Source of the DNA: Gymnodinialimonas ceratoperidinii
Lineage (GTDB): Bacteria > Pseudomonadota > Alphaproteobacteria > Rhodobacterales > Rhodobacteraceae
Reading direction: 5' to 3'
Length of the DNA: 64,000 nt
Assembly (NCBI RefSeq): GCF_019297855.1
Contig: NZ_CP079194.1
Coordinates: 2,467,501-2,531,500 of the forward strand
Shown: positions 1 through 8,219 of the stretch, piece after piece
Layout: every line of letters begins with the position of its first letter
How positions within the stretch are numbered: position 1 is the stretch's first letter
The notes under the pieces: generated by a model
What the model was told of the DNA's origin: nothing
What the model saw: only the letters and a program-made list of their open reading frames with translations
Databases searched by the model: none
Program-made: the position numbers and the translations under genes

Positions 1-87
1 CTGCTCGATCTCGAGGTTGATGTCGCGCAGCACCTGAACGGTGCCGCCGTAGGTCTTTTCGACATCCGTGAGCTTCAATTCGGCCAT
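1..87 (-). CDS. aglK: ABC transporter ATP-binding protein, N-terminal fragment (alpha-glucoside operon)
   Basis: The first 29 codons of an ATPase run off the left edge. From the ATG at 87 the protein begins MAELKLTDVEKTYGG, the usual opening of UgpC/MalK-type sugar-transporter ATPases, in which the TYGG aromatic stacks on the ATP adenine. Walker A lies outside the window. It is the last gene of a minus-strand operon whose upstream members are a solute-binding protein, two permeases and an alpha-glucosidase, the order known for rhizobial aglEFGAK, so it should power alpha-glucoside import. The symbol is inferred from this order. Confidence 0.8.
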   Translation of the reverse strand, partial: MAELKLTDVEKTYGGTVQVLRDINLEIEQ

Positions 88-104
88 CCGTCTGACTCCC
101 TTAA

Positions 105-1766
105 CTAAGCGTTCATGCGCAGCGCGAGCGCGGGCTGCCACGGACCAAGATGCAATTTTCCGTCCGGCGCGAGGCCGGTGGAGCCGAGTTCCTGTCCGAT
201 CTGCAGCCAGTTGCCCTCGGGCGCGGCCATCTCGGCGGGGTCGCCGGAGAGGTTGATCGCGATGAACAGGGTCTCGTCGCCGTGGCTGCGGGTGAAATGC
301 AGGATATCGCCGCTGGCCTGAACGTCCGCGTGGGTGCCTTTGACCAGCGCGCGGTGGGCGTGGCGGAAGGCAATCGCGCGGCGGTAGTGGTGCAGGAGAG
401 AGCCGGGATCAGCCTCTTGCGCGGCGACGGAATGGGACAGATGCTCATGCGGGACCGGCAGCCAGGGCTGGCCCTCGCTGAAGCCGGCGTTCTGGTTCGA
501 CATCTCCCAGACCATGGGCGTGCGGCACCCGTCGCGGCCCTTGAATTCGGGCCAGAATTCAATGCCATAGGGGTCCTGCAGCGCCTCGAAAGGCACGTCG
601 GCCTCGTGCAGGCCCAACTCCTCCCCCTGGTAGAGGCAGAGCGAGCCGCGCAGGCACATCATCAGGGTCGTCAGCGCGCGCATGGCCGCCGGGGGCAGTT
701 CCCAGCGCGAGGCATGGCGGACGACGTCGTGGTTGGAGAAGGCAAGGCAGGCCCAACCGTCGGGCGCGGCGGCGTCGATGCGCGAGAGCACATCGGCAAA
801 CCGCGCGGCCGTGGGCCTTTCCTTGGCGAGAAACTCGAAGGTGTAGCACATGTGAACGAGGTCATCGCCGGCGGTGTACTGGCCCATGATCTCAAGCCCG
901 AACTGGGCGTCACCGACCTCGCCCACGGTGGTCGTGGCGGGAAACTCGTCGAGCACCGAGCGGAAGCGGCGCAGGAAATCGAGGTTCTCGGGCTGGTTCT
1001 TGGAGTAGAGGTGCAGCTGGTGATTGTAGGGGTTCACCGAGGGGGCGATCGTGTCGTCGCGCTCTTCCTTGGGCAGCGCCGGGTTCGAGCGGAGCTGCTT
1101 GTCGTGGATGTAGAAGTTGATCGTGTCGAGGCGGAAGCCATCGACCCCGCGCCCGAGCCAGAAACGGGCCACGTCCAGCAGCGCGTCCTGCACCGCGGGT
1201 TCGTGGAAGTTGAGGTCGGGCTGCGAGACGAGGAAGTTGTGCAGGTAATACTGCTCGCGCCCCGCGTCCCATTGCCATGCCGAGCCGCCGAAGATCGAGA
1301 GCCAGTTGTTGGGCGGCGTGCCATCGTCCTTCGGGTCGGACCAGACGTACCAATTGGCCCGGTCGTTGTCGCGGTCGGCCCGGCTCTCGATGAACCACGG
1401 ATGCTGGTCCGAGGTATGGGACAGCACGAGGTCGATCATCACCTTCAGCCCAAGCGTATGGGCCGTCTCGATCAGAACGTCGAAATCCGACAGCGAGCCG
1501 AACATCGGATCAACGTCGCAATAATCGCTGACGTCGTAGCCGAAATCCTTCATCGGAGAGGTGAAGAAGGGCGAGATCCAGATCGCATCGACGCCGAGGC
1601 TCTGGATATGGCTCAGGCGCGCGGTGATCCCGTTCAGATCGCCGATGCCGTCGCCGTTGCTGTCCTGAAAGCTGCGCGGATAGATCTGGTAGATCACCGC
1701 ACCGCGCCACCAATCGGCATCGGGGGCAAGGATCTGGTCAGGCGACAGGGCGAGGTTTGCAGTCAT
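105..1766 (-). CDS. aglA: Alpha-glucosidase, GH13 family
   Basis: A 553-residue cytoplasmic enzyme expected to hydrolyse imported alpha-glucosides to glucose. The GH13 signature is complete: IYQIYPRSF near residue 25, the nucleophile Asp214 in GFRLDTINF, the acid/base Glu283 in VGEVGD, and the transition-state Asp347 in FSNHD. There is no signal peptide. It lies 17 bp upstream of the aglK ATPase and 23 bp downstream of a permease in one operon. Length and motifs fit oligo-1,6-/alpha-glucosidases. The exact substrate (sucrose, maltose, trehalose or glucosylglycerol) cannot be read from sequence. The ATG has only a weak ribosome site, so translation may be coupled to the upstream gene. Confidence 0.9.
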   Translation of the reverse strand: MTANLALSPDQILAPDADWWRGAVIYQIYPRSFQDSNGDGIGDLNGITARLSHIQSLGVDAIWISPFFTSPMKDFGYDVSDYCDVDPMFGSLSDFDVLIETAHTLGLKVMIDLVLSHTSDQHPWFIESRADRDNDRANWYVWSDPKDDGTPPNNWLSIFGGSAWQWDAGREQYYLHNFLVSQPDLNFHEPAVQDALLDVARFWLGRGVDGFRLDTINFYIHDKQLRSNPALPKEERDDTIAPSVNPYNHQLHLYSKNQPENLDFLRRFRSVLDEFPATTTVGEVGDAQFGLEIMGQYTAGDDLVHMCYTFEFLAKERPTAARFADVLSRIDAAAPDGWACLAFSNHDVVRHASRWELPPAAMRALTTLMMCLRGSLCLYQGEELGLHEADVPFEALQDPYGIEFWPEFKGRDGCRTPMVWEMSNQNAGFSEGQPWLPVPHEHLSHSVAAQEADPGSLLHHYRRAIAFRHAHRALVKGTHADVQASGDILHFTRSHGDETLFIAINLSGDPAEMAAPEGNWLQIGQELGSTGLAPDGKLHLGPWQPALALRMNA

Positions 1767-1789
1767 GAATTACTCGAAGCGTTGAGGGT

Positions 1790-3010
1790 TTACTTCACCG
1801 ACCCGGCCAGCAGGCCGCGGACGAGGTAGCGTTGCATGGAGAAGAACACGATCAGCGGGATCGCGATGGAAACGAAGGCGGCCGAGGCGAGGATGCCCCA
1901 ATCGCCGCCGCGCGAGCCCAGAAGATCGTCGGCGATCTTCACGGTCATCACCTGCGCATCCCCGGCCGACGGCAGGAACACCTTGGCGACCAGCAGGTCA
2001 TTCCACGTCCACAGGAACTGGAAGATGGCGAAGGAGGCCAGCGCCGGGAAGGACAGCGGCAGGATGATCTTGGTGAAGATCTGGAAATCCGTCGCGCCGT
2101 CGACCTTGGCGCTTTCGATGATGTCGCGCGGCAGGCCGACCATGTAGTTGCGCAGCAGGTAGACGGCGAGCGGCAGCCCGAAGCCGGTATGGGCCAGCCA
2201 GATGCCGAGGAAGCTCTGCCCGATGCCGATCTGGTTGTGCAGGTTCAACAGCGGCACCAGCGCCAGTTGCAGCGGCACCACCAGAAGCCCCACGACGCAG
2301 GCGATCAGGAAGCCACGGCCCGGAAAATCCATCCACGCCAGCGCATAGGCCGCGAAAGCCGCGATCAGGATCGGGATGATCGTGGCCGGGATCGTCACGG
2401 TCAGCGTGTTGACGAAATTGCGGAAAATCCCCGTCTCCTCAAACAGCAGCTCGCCGAAACTGGACCCGGACGCGATCTCCTGCGCGCGTTCCTCCTCATC
2501 GAGGCCGGTGAGCACTTGGGCGTAGTTGCCCATGGTGAAATCGGGCGGCGTCTCGGCAAGGAAATAGAGCCGCGGGCCGCGCTCATCGAGCGGTTCGGTG
2601 GAGGTGTAGACGTAAGAGCCGTCGGCGTTGACCACCACGGTGCCGCCGTCGTTGTTCTCGGCGGTTTCACCGGCGGCGAAGGCCCCCGGCTCACGCCCGC
2701 GCAGGCCGAAGGCGGCGATGGAGCTTGCGCCCGAGGTGAACTGATCCTGCACCTCTCCGGTCTCGAAGATGTTGCCCTGTGCCACGTAGAGATCACCGTC
2801 GCGCGTGGGCGCGTCATCGGCGCGGGTGCGGTAGGTCAACTCGACCGAGAACGGCGCTTCCCACCAGCCCGAAACGCTGATCTGCTCGCGGTCGCGGAAC
2901 GACGAGACGAAGAGGCCCACGGTCGGGATCAGCCAGATCAACACAATCAGGAAGACCACCACGTTGGTGACGATGGAGAGGCCGGATTTCTGGCCTGCAA
3001 TGTTATCCAT
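1790..3010 (-). CDS. aglG: Sugar ABC transporter permease (AglG-like)
   Basis: A 406-residue inner-membrane permease of the MalG type. One transmembrane segment (about residues 14-34) is followed by an unusually long periplasmic loop of about 150 residues, then five more segments. The EAA loop that docks on the ATPase is visible as DIIESAKVDGATDFQIF near residue 300. MalG itself is about 300 residues; the long first loop is known for AglG-type permeases and may contact the binding protein. The ATG follows GGAGCGCGCACA, and the gene sits 39 bp after aglF. It should form a heterodimer with AglF and work with AglE and AglK. Confidence 0.85.
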   Translation of the reverse strand: MDNIAGQKSGLSIVTNVVVFLIVLIWLIPTVGLFVSSFRDREQISVSGWWEAPFSVELTYRTRADDAPTRDGDLYVAQGNIFETGEVQDQFTSGASSIAAFGLRGREPGAFAAGETAENNDGGTVVVNADGSYVYTSTEPLDERGPRLYFLAETPPDFTMGNYAQVLTGLDEEERAQEIASGSSFGELLFEETGIFRNFVNTLTVTIPATIIPILIAAFAAYALAWMDFPGRGFLIACVVGLLVVPLQLALVPLLNLHNQIGIGQSFLGIWLAHTGFGLPLAVYLLRNYMVGLPRDIIESAKVDGATDFQIFTKIILPLSFPALASFAIFQFLWTWNDLLVAKVFLPSAGDAQVMTVKIADDLLGSRGGDWGILASAAFVSIAIPLIVFFSMQRYLVRGLLAGSVK

Positions 3011-3049
3011 TGTGCGCGCTCCTTGCGTCTGCCGGATGGGGGTGGGCCA

Positions 3050-4027
3050 TCAGCGCATCTCCTTGCGGGCTTGCACGATGTTCCAGATCATCACCGGCAG
3101 CACCACCAGCATGATGACGAAGGCCACCGCCGTCGCCTGCCCGTCATCGCGGAACATGAAATCCATCATGAAGGACGGCAGGATCTCGGTGCCATAGTTA
3201 CCGCCGGTCATCGTGTAGACGATGTCGAAGACCTTCAGTACGAGGATCGTGATCGTGGTCCAGACCACGACGATGGTGCCGATGATCTGCGGCACCTTGA
3301 TCTTGAAGAACACCTGAAACGGGTTGGCGCCGTCGATGATGGCGGCCTCGATCGTCTCTTCCGGCACGCCGCGCAGGGCGGCGGAGAGGATCACCATGGC
3401 GAAGCCGGTCTGAATCCAGATCAGGATCACCATCAGCAGGAAGTTGTTCCAGAACGGAATTTGCAGCGGGTCGAGCGGCGCGCCGCCGAAGCTGGCGCGG
3501 ATCGCGTTGATGATGCCGAGGTCCGGGTCCTGGGCGTAGACGAACTTCCAGATCAGCGAGGCGCCCACGAAGGAGATCGCCATCGGCATGAAGATGATCG
3601 ATTTGGCGATGTTGCCCCAGCTCAACCGGTCGGTCAGCTGCGCGATCAGCAGGCCCATGAAGGTGGTGACGGCGGGCACGACCAGCGCCCAGAGGATGTT
3701 GTTGAAGAAGGCCTGTCGGAAATCGGGGTTGTTGAACAGGCGCACGTAGTTGCCCGCCCCCACGAAGTCGTTGCCCGAGCGGTCATAGAGCGAGCGCACG
3801 AAGGAGCCCACGACCGGATACATGAGATAGAGGCCGAGGGCGAAGACGGCGGGAAAGAGGAAGACCCAGGGCCGCACCATGTTGGCGCGGTTGATGTTGC
3901 GCCCGGCGTTGGGGCCACGGGCCGGGAACAGCACTTTGTCGAGAAAGAGGTTCGCTGCGTAGAAATAGCCAACGCAGCCGCCAACACCGACAATGATCGT
4001 GATGATGCCCTGTAGAATTGGCGACAT
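3050..4027 (-). CDS. aglF: Sugar ABC transporter permease (AglF-like)
   Basis: A 325-residue MalF-type permease with about six to seven transmembrane segments and a recognisable EAA loop (ETIEAAIIDGANPFQVF near residue 220). The start at 4027 is preceded by GGAGGGCGCGC, a good ribosome site. It lies 124 bp downstream of the binding-protein gene, a gap that is G+C-rich and could hold a processing or partial termination hairpin setting the usual excess of binding protein over permease. It is the heterodimer partner of the neighbouring AglG-like permease. Confidence 0.85.
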   Translation of the reverse strand: MSPILQGIITIIVGVGGCVGYFYAANLFLDKVLFPARGPNAGRNINRANMVRPWVFLFPAVFALGLYLMYPVVGSFVRSLYDRSGNDFVGAGNYVRLFNNPDFRQAFFNNILWALVVPAVTTFMGLLIAQLTDRLSWGNIAKSIIFMPMAISFVGASLIWKFVYAQDPDLGIINAIRASFGGAPLDPLQIPFWNNFLLMVILIWIQTGFAMVILSAALRGVPEETIEAAIIDGANPFQVFFKIKVPQIIGTIVVVWTTITILVLKVFDIVYTMTGGNYGTEILPSFMMDFMFRDDGQATAVAFVIMLVVLPVMIWNIVQARKEMR

Positions 4028-4151
4028 GCGCGCGCCCTCCGATGTGCGTGGACCAGCCTACCGCGCCGGGAGGCAGAAGCAAGCCGGGCACCGCAGCCCC
4101 GGCCAAGGCCGCCCCCCGCGCGCGGCGGGAAGCGGCAGTCTTTTGAGGCGT

Positions 4152-5501
4152 TTACTGGATCTCGGACCAGCGATCCTGGATGCGGCCCGCGACCGAGGCG
4201 GCGTCTTCGCCGCCGACGTAATCGACCATGCCGGACCAGAAGATGCCCTGCCCGATCTCGGACGGCATCAGGTCGGATGCGTCGAAGCGGAAGGTGGTGG
4301 CATCGAGCAGGATCTCGTTCATCTGCCGCAGGGTGTCAGAGCCGAAGAGCTCGGCGTTGACGCCCTGGTGCGGGGTCAGGAAGCCCGATTGCGCCATCCA
4401 GACTTCGTGGCTGATCTCGGTCTGCAGGAAGGCCATGAAGGCCTGCGCCGCTTCGCTGTCGTCGGTGATCCCGAAGAGCGTGCCCGCCCCCAGAACCGGG
4501 GAGCCGAGGTCTTCACCCTCGTAGGCGGGGAAGTAGAAGAAATCCGCCTCCGCGTCTTCCGGGAAGAAGGTCGGGATGAAGGAGGCCTGACGGTGCATGT
4601 AGCACTCGGGCGGGAAGGAGAAGAGGCCCAGCGGGCTTTCGCGGAAGTCGGTGGAGGCCACCGCTTCGACGCCGCCGTTCACGTAGTCCTCGTTGCGCGC
4701 GAAGGTGCCGAAGGTCTCGATCGCGTTGACGACCTCGGGCGCGTCGAAGGGCATCTCGTTGGAGACCCATGCGTCATAGACCTCGGGCGACTGCGTGCGC
4801 AGCATCAGGTCCTCGACCCAGTCGGTCGCGGGCCAGCCCGTCGCGCCGCCGGAACCCAGACCGATGCACCACGGCGTCTCGCCGTCGGCCACGATCTGGT
4901 CGTTGAGCGCGAGAAGCTCCTCCATCGTTTCCGGCACGTCGTAGCCGGCCTCCTCGAAGGCCTCGGGCGAGTACCAGACCAGCGATTTCAGGTCGACCTT
5001 GTAGAAGAAGCCGTAGAGCGCCTCCTCCCCCTCGGGGCCGGCAGCAGTGCCGAGCGAAACCCAGCTGTCGCCCGCGGCGTAGTTGTCGCGCACCCAGTCG
5101 GCGGTTTCAGGCGCCAGCGGCGTCAGCGCGCCGCGCGATGCGAGGTCGGTCATCAGGCCGGGCTGCGGGAAGACGGCGATGTTGGGCGCCGAGCCAGCCT
5201 GCGTGGCGATCACGATGTCCTGCTCGAAGTTGTCGGAGCCGGAATATTGCACCGTCGCGCCCGTCGCGCTCTCGAAATAGTCGATGACCGAGTTCACCAG
5301 CTCGGCGTCCGCGCCAGTCCAGGGACCGGTGATCGTCAGCTCCTGACCGGACAGGTCGAAGGCATCGGCATAGGCATTGTAGCTATCCCAGTTGAAGGCG
5401 CCCTCGCCCACGGGGAAAACATGCGACACATGGCCATCGGCCAGTGCACCACTCGCGGAAAATGCCAGCGCGGCGGCGCTGGCGAGATAAATCGTCTTCA
5501 T
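4152..5501 (-). CDS. aglE: Alpha-glucoside ABC transporter periplasmic binding protein
   Basis: A 449-residue extracellular solute-binding protein of the MalE-like family 1 and first gene of the agl operon. The start at 5501 is chosen because GGGAGGTCACC precedes it and it directly begins a Sec signal peptide (MKTIYLASAAALAFSASGALA, cleavage expected after ALA). An in-frame extension to 5624 would place 41 non-hydrophobic residues before the signal. The mature part is aromatic- and acid-rich as usual for sugar binders. It should capture alpha-glucosides in the periplasm for AglFGK. A promoter and a LacI-type palindrome lie just upstream. Confidence 0.88.
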   Translation of the reverse strand: MKTIYLASAAALAFSASGALADGHVSHVFPVGEGAFNWDSYNAYADAFDLSGQELTITGPWTGADAELVNSVIDYFESATGATVQYSGSDNFEQDIVIATQAGSAPNIAVFPQPGLMTDLASRGALTPLAPETADWVRDNYAAGDSWVSLGTAAGPEGEEALYGFFYKVDLKSLVWYSPEAFEEAGYDVPETMEELLALNDQIVADGETPWCIGLGSGGATGWPATDWVEDLMLRTQSPEVYDAWVSNEMPFDAPEVVNAIETFGTFARNEDYVNGGVEAVASTDFRESPLGLFSFPPECYMHRQASFIPTFFPEDAEADFFYFPAYEGEDLGSPVLGAGTLFGITDDSEAAQAFMAFLQTEISHEVWMAQSGFLTPHQGVNAELFGSDTLRQMNEILLDATTFRFDASDLMPSEIGQGIFWSGMVDYVGGEDAASVAGRIQDRWSEIQ

Positions 5502-5571
5502 TGGTGACCTCCCAGTCAGTTGAACCTGCGCCTTGGGCTGCGGGGTGCAAACTCCCCGATCTCCACCAGCT

Positions 5572-5587
5572 TTCAAAGCGCTTTGAA
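5572..5587. promoter_or_regulatory. Candidate AglR operator 1, upstream of aglE
   Basis: TTCAAAGCGCTTTGAA is a perfect 16-bp palindrome with the central CG typical of LacI/GalR-family operators. It lies 71 bp upstream of aglE and immediately downstream of the candidate minus-strand promoter at 5596-5624, where a bound repressor would block initiation. A related site lies in front of the adjacent LacI-type gene. Binding by that regulator is inference. Confidence 0.7.
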
Positions 5588-5595
5588 CCATGCGC

Positions 5596-5624
5596 AAAGT
5601 CGCGCAAGAAAAACCATCTGTCAA
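5596..5624 (-). promoter_or_regulatory. Candidate promoter of the aglEFGAK operon
   Basis: On the minus strand a perfect -35 TTGACA (5619-5624) is followed after exactly 17 bp by GACTTT (5596-5601) as a weak -10. Operator 1 lies directly downstream, overlapping the expected transcription start. The -10 is a poor match to TATAAT. Confidence 0.5.
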
Positions 5625-5693
5625 CGGATTTTTCGGAGGCTTTGCAGCGCCTCATTTTCCGGCCTTTCACGGGACTGAGCGTCAAAATCCTCT

Positions 5694-5722
5694 TTGACAG
5701 CCCCGGCATCCTTCCCTAGCTT
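5694..5722 (+). promoter_or_regulatory. Candidate promoter of the LacI-type regulator gene
   Basis: TTGACA at 5694-5699 and TAGCTT at 5717-5722 are separated by 17 bp. Operator 2 begins 9 bp downstream, consistent with autorepression. The gene start at 5760 is 38 bp from the -10. Confidence 0.5.
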
Positions 5723-5730
5723 TGGAAGCT

Positions 5731-5746
5731 ACCAAACCGCTTTGAA
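5731..5746. promoter_or_regulatory. Candidate AglR operator 2, upstream of aglR
   Basis: ACCAAACCGCTTTGAA matches operator 1 at 13 of 16 positions, keeping the complete right half-site CGCTTTGAA. It lies between the candidate promoter at 5694-5722 and the regulator start at 5760, the expected place for autoregulation. Confidence 0.6.
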
Positions 5747-5759
5747 AGCCCCGCAACCG

Positions 5760-6794
5760 ATGAACCTCAGGCAATTGTCCGAACAGCTTGGCTTGAGCCA
5801 GACCACGGTCAGCCGCGCCCTGAACGGCTATCCGGAGGTGAGCGAGGCGACGCGGCTGCGGGTGCAGGCGGCCGCGAAGGCTGCGAATTACACGCCCAAC
5901 TCGCGCGCCCGGAAACTGGCCACCGGCCGCTCCATGGCGATCGGCCACGTCATCCCCCTCTCGGGCAAGGAGGAGTTGGTAAACCCGATCTTCGCCGACT
6001 TCATCACCGGCGCGGGCGGGGTCTATGCGCGCGAAGGCTATGATTTGCTGCTCTCGATGGTGCCGCTTGAAGGAGTGGAGGACGCCTACCGCCAGATGGC
6101 GACCAATGCCTCCGTCGATGGCGTGATGGTGCAGGCACCCAAGCTCGACGATCCGCGCATCGCGCTGTTGCAGGACCTGGAATTGCCCTTCGTCGTCCAC
6201 GGCCGCACCGCCGAGCCTGCCGGCTACAGCTGGCTCGATGTCGCCAACGCCCGCGCCTTTCGCCGGGCCACGGACCTGCTGCTGGATCTGGGTCACCGGC
6301 GGATCAGCCTGCTGAACGGACAGGAAACGCTGGATTTCGCCCTGCGCCGTCGCCGCGGGTTCGAGGAGGCCATGGCCGCGCGCGGCGTGCCGGTGAACCC
6401 CGCCTTCATGCACTCCGCCGCGATGACCGAGCAATACGGCCACCGCACCGCCAGCGCGCTTCTGGATCAGGACGACGCCCCCACGGCCTTCCTCGTCTCC
6501 TCCATCATCACCGCCATCGGTGTGCGTCGCGCCGCCGGCGAGCGGGGCTTGCGCACCGGGCGCGATATTTCGATCATCTGCCACGATGATGTGCTGAGCT
6601 ACATGGCCAACGACGGGATCAACGCGCCCGAGGGGCCCGCCTTCACCGCCACCCGTTCGTCGATCCGCGCCGCCGGAGAGCGCTGCGCCGAGATGCTGCT
6701 GGCGCTGATCGACAACCCGTCACAACCGCCGCTGCAGGAGCTGTGGGAGACCGACCTGAGCCTCGGGCGGTCCACCGGCCCTGCCCCGTCATGA
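5760..6794 (+). CDS. aglR: LacI family transcriptional regulator of the agl operon
   Basis: A 344-residue repressor. Residues 1-24 form the LacI helix-turn-helix (MNLRQLSEQLGLSQTTVSRA), followed by the hinge region and a periplasmic-binding-protein-like effector domain to about residue 340. The ATG at 5760 is chosen because it starts exactly at the helix-turn-helix; a longer reading from 5694 would begin inside the promoter. It is divergent from aglE and carries one palindromic operator on each side of the intergenic region. It probably represses both transcripts until an alpha-glucoside or derived sugar binds. The downstream beta-glucosidase begins 40 bp after its stop and may be co-transcribed. 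Confidence 0.88.
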   Translation: MNLRQLSEQLGLSQTTVSRALNGYPEVSEATRLRVQAAAKAANYTPNSRARKLATGRSMAIGHVIPLSGKEELVNPIFADFITGAGGVYAREGYDLLLSMVPLEGVEDAYRQMATNASVDGVMVQAPKLDDPRIALLQDLELPFVVHGRTAEPAGYSWLDVANARAFRRATDLLLDLGHRRISLLNGQETLDFALRRRRGFEEAMAARGVPVNPAFMHSAAMTEQYGHRTASALLDQDDAPTAFLVSSIITAIGVRRAAGERGLRTGRDISIICHDDVLSYMANDGINAPEGPAFTATRSSIRAAGERCAEMLLALIDNPSQPPLQELWETDLSLGRSTGPAPS

Positions 6795-6812
6795 GCGCAC
6801 CGCGCCGAAAAG

Positions 6813-6825
6813 TTAACGCCGTTAA
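6813..6825. promoter_or_regulatory. Perfect palindrome TTAACGCCGTTAA in front of the beta-glucosidase gene
   Basis: The 13-mer, embedded in GTTAACGCCGTTAAG, lies between aglR and the GH1 gene and abuts the ribosome site AAGGA. The same 15-mer occurs again at 28633-28647. It could be a small hairpin or a protein site; function unknown. Confidence 0.35.
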
Positions 6826-6834
6826 GGATATCCG

Positions 6835-8136
6835 ATGAACTTCACCCGCGCCGATTTCCCCGAAGGCTTCGATTTCGGGGTCGCCACCTCTGCCTACCAG
6901 ATCGAAGGCCACGCCGCGGGCGGTGCCGGGCAGACCCATTGGGACAGCTTCGCCGCCACCCCCGGCAATGTCGTGCGGTTCGAGGATGGCGCGCTTGCCT
7001 GCGACCATTACCACCGCATGGACGAAGACCTCGACCTGATCCGGGACCTCGGCGCCGACGTCTACCGCTTCTCCACCTCCTGGGCGCGGGTTCTTCCCGA
7101 GGGGCGCGGGCGCCCCAATGTCGAAGGGCTCGATTTCTACGACCGCCTTGTCGACGGCCTGCTGGAGCGCGGGATCAAGCCCGCCGTGACCCTCTACCAT
7201 TGGGAATTGCCGCAACCGCTGGCCGATCTGGGCGGCTGGCGCAACGCCGACATGCCCGATTGGTTTGCCGATTTCACCGAAGTCATCATGTCGCGCATCG
7301 GCGACCGGACCTGGTCCGCCGCCCCGATCAACGAGCCGTGGTGCGTCAGTTGGCTTTCGCATTTCGAGGGCCACCACGCCCCGGGCATGCGCGACATCCG
7401 CGCCGCCGCCCGCGCCATGCATCACGTGCTGCTCAGCCACGGGCGCGCGACGCAGGTGATGAAGGGTCTGGGCGTCAGCAACCTCGGCGCCGTGTGCAAC
7501 TTCGAATGGGCCACGCCGCTGACAAACAGCGCCGCCGACGTCACCGCCGCCACCCGCTATGACGCTATTTACAATCGGTTTTTCCTGGGCGGCCTGTTCA
7601 AGGGCGAATACCCGGCCGAGGTGCTGGAGGGGCTGGAGCCGCATCTGCCGAAGGGCTGGCAGGACGATTTCGCCACCATCCGCTCTCCGCTGGATTGGGT
7701 CGGCGTTAACTATTACACGCGCAAGCGGCTCCGCGGCACCGACGCGCCCTGGCCGGCCTATGATTACGCGGGCACGCAAGGTCCCCTCACCGACATGGAT
7801 TGGGAGATCTACCCCCGCGGCCTGCAGGATTTCCTCACCCGCACGGCGCGCGAATATACCGGCGATCTGCCGATCTACGTGACCGAGAACGGCATGGCCT
7901 CGGCCCCTACCCCGGACCCCGAGCGCATCGCCTACCTGAGCGATCACCTCGACGCCGTGCGCGCCGCCATCGCCGAAGGCGCGCCGGTTGCGGGCTACTT
8001 CGTCTGGTCCCTGCTCGACAACTACGAGTGGTCCCTGGGCTACGAGAAGCGCTTCGGCCTCGTCCATGTTGATTTTGAGACCTTGGCACGGACGCCAAAA
8101 GCGTCCTATCACGCTCTGGCAAAATGGTGGGCATGA
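6835..8136 (+). CDS. Beta-glucosidase, GH1 family
   Basis: A 433-residue cytoplasmic GH1 glycosidase. The N-terminal FDFGVATSAYQIEG signature (residues 12-25), the acid/base Glu167 in INEPWC and the nucleophile Glu351 in YVTENGMA are all present, and the length is typical. It should release glucose from beta-glucosides. No phosphate-binding motif of 6-phospho-beta-glucosidases is apparent, which fits uptake by ABC transport rather than a PTS. It is preceded by AAGGA and lies between the regulator and a glucokinase, so the locus would import a glucoside, cleave it and phosphorylate the glucose. Confidence 0.9.
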   Translation: MNFTRADFPEGFDFGVATSAYQIEGHAAGGAGQTHWDSFAATPGNVVRFEDGALACDHYHRMDEDLDLIRDLGADVYRFSTSWARVLPEGRGRPNVEGLDFYDRLVDGLLERGIKPAVTLYHWELPQPLADLGGWRNADMPDWFADFTEVIMSRIGDRTWSAAPINEPWCVSWLSHFEGHHAPGMRDIRAAARAMHHVLLSHGRATQVMKGLGVSNLGAVCNFEWATPLTNSAADVTAATRYDAIYNRFFLGGLFKGEYPAEVLEGLEPHLPKGWQDDFATIRSPLDWVGVNYYTRKRLRGTDAPWPAYDYAGTQGPLTDMDWEIYPRGLQDFLTRTAREYTGDLPIYVTENGMASAPTPDPERIAYLSDHLDAVRAAIAEGAPVAGYFVWSLLDNYEWSLGYEKRFGLVHVDFETLARTPKASYHALAKWWA

Positions 8137-8219
8137 CCGCCGGGCTGGTTATTGGGTGGCGCAGCGCGCGTCAGGCTGGCAAACTGGTGGCGCTAACAGT
8201 GCGTTAAGGAAATAGACTT

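Noticed and set aside
1790..3010. Possible fusion or frameshift in the AglG-like permease because of its long first loop
   Set aside because: The reading frame is continuous and a long first periplasmic loop is known for AglG-type permeases, so it is a family trait.
1832..4015. Very long open frame opposite the permease genes (similar antisense frames at 150-1829, 3993-5507, 11353-13143 and 56016-58499)
   Set aside because: High-G+C third-position bias creates stop-free antisense frames. The translations are rich in Arg, His, Gly and Glu, lack domains, and the opposite strand carries clear family proteins.
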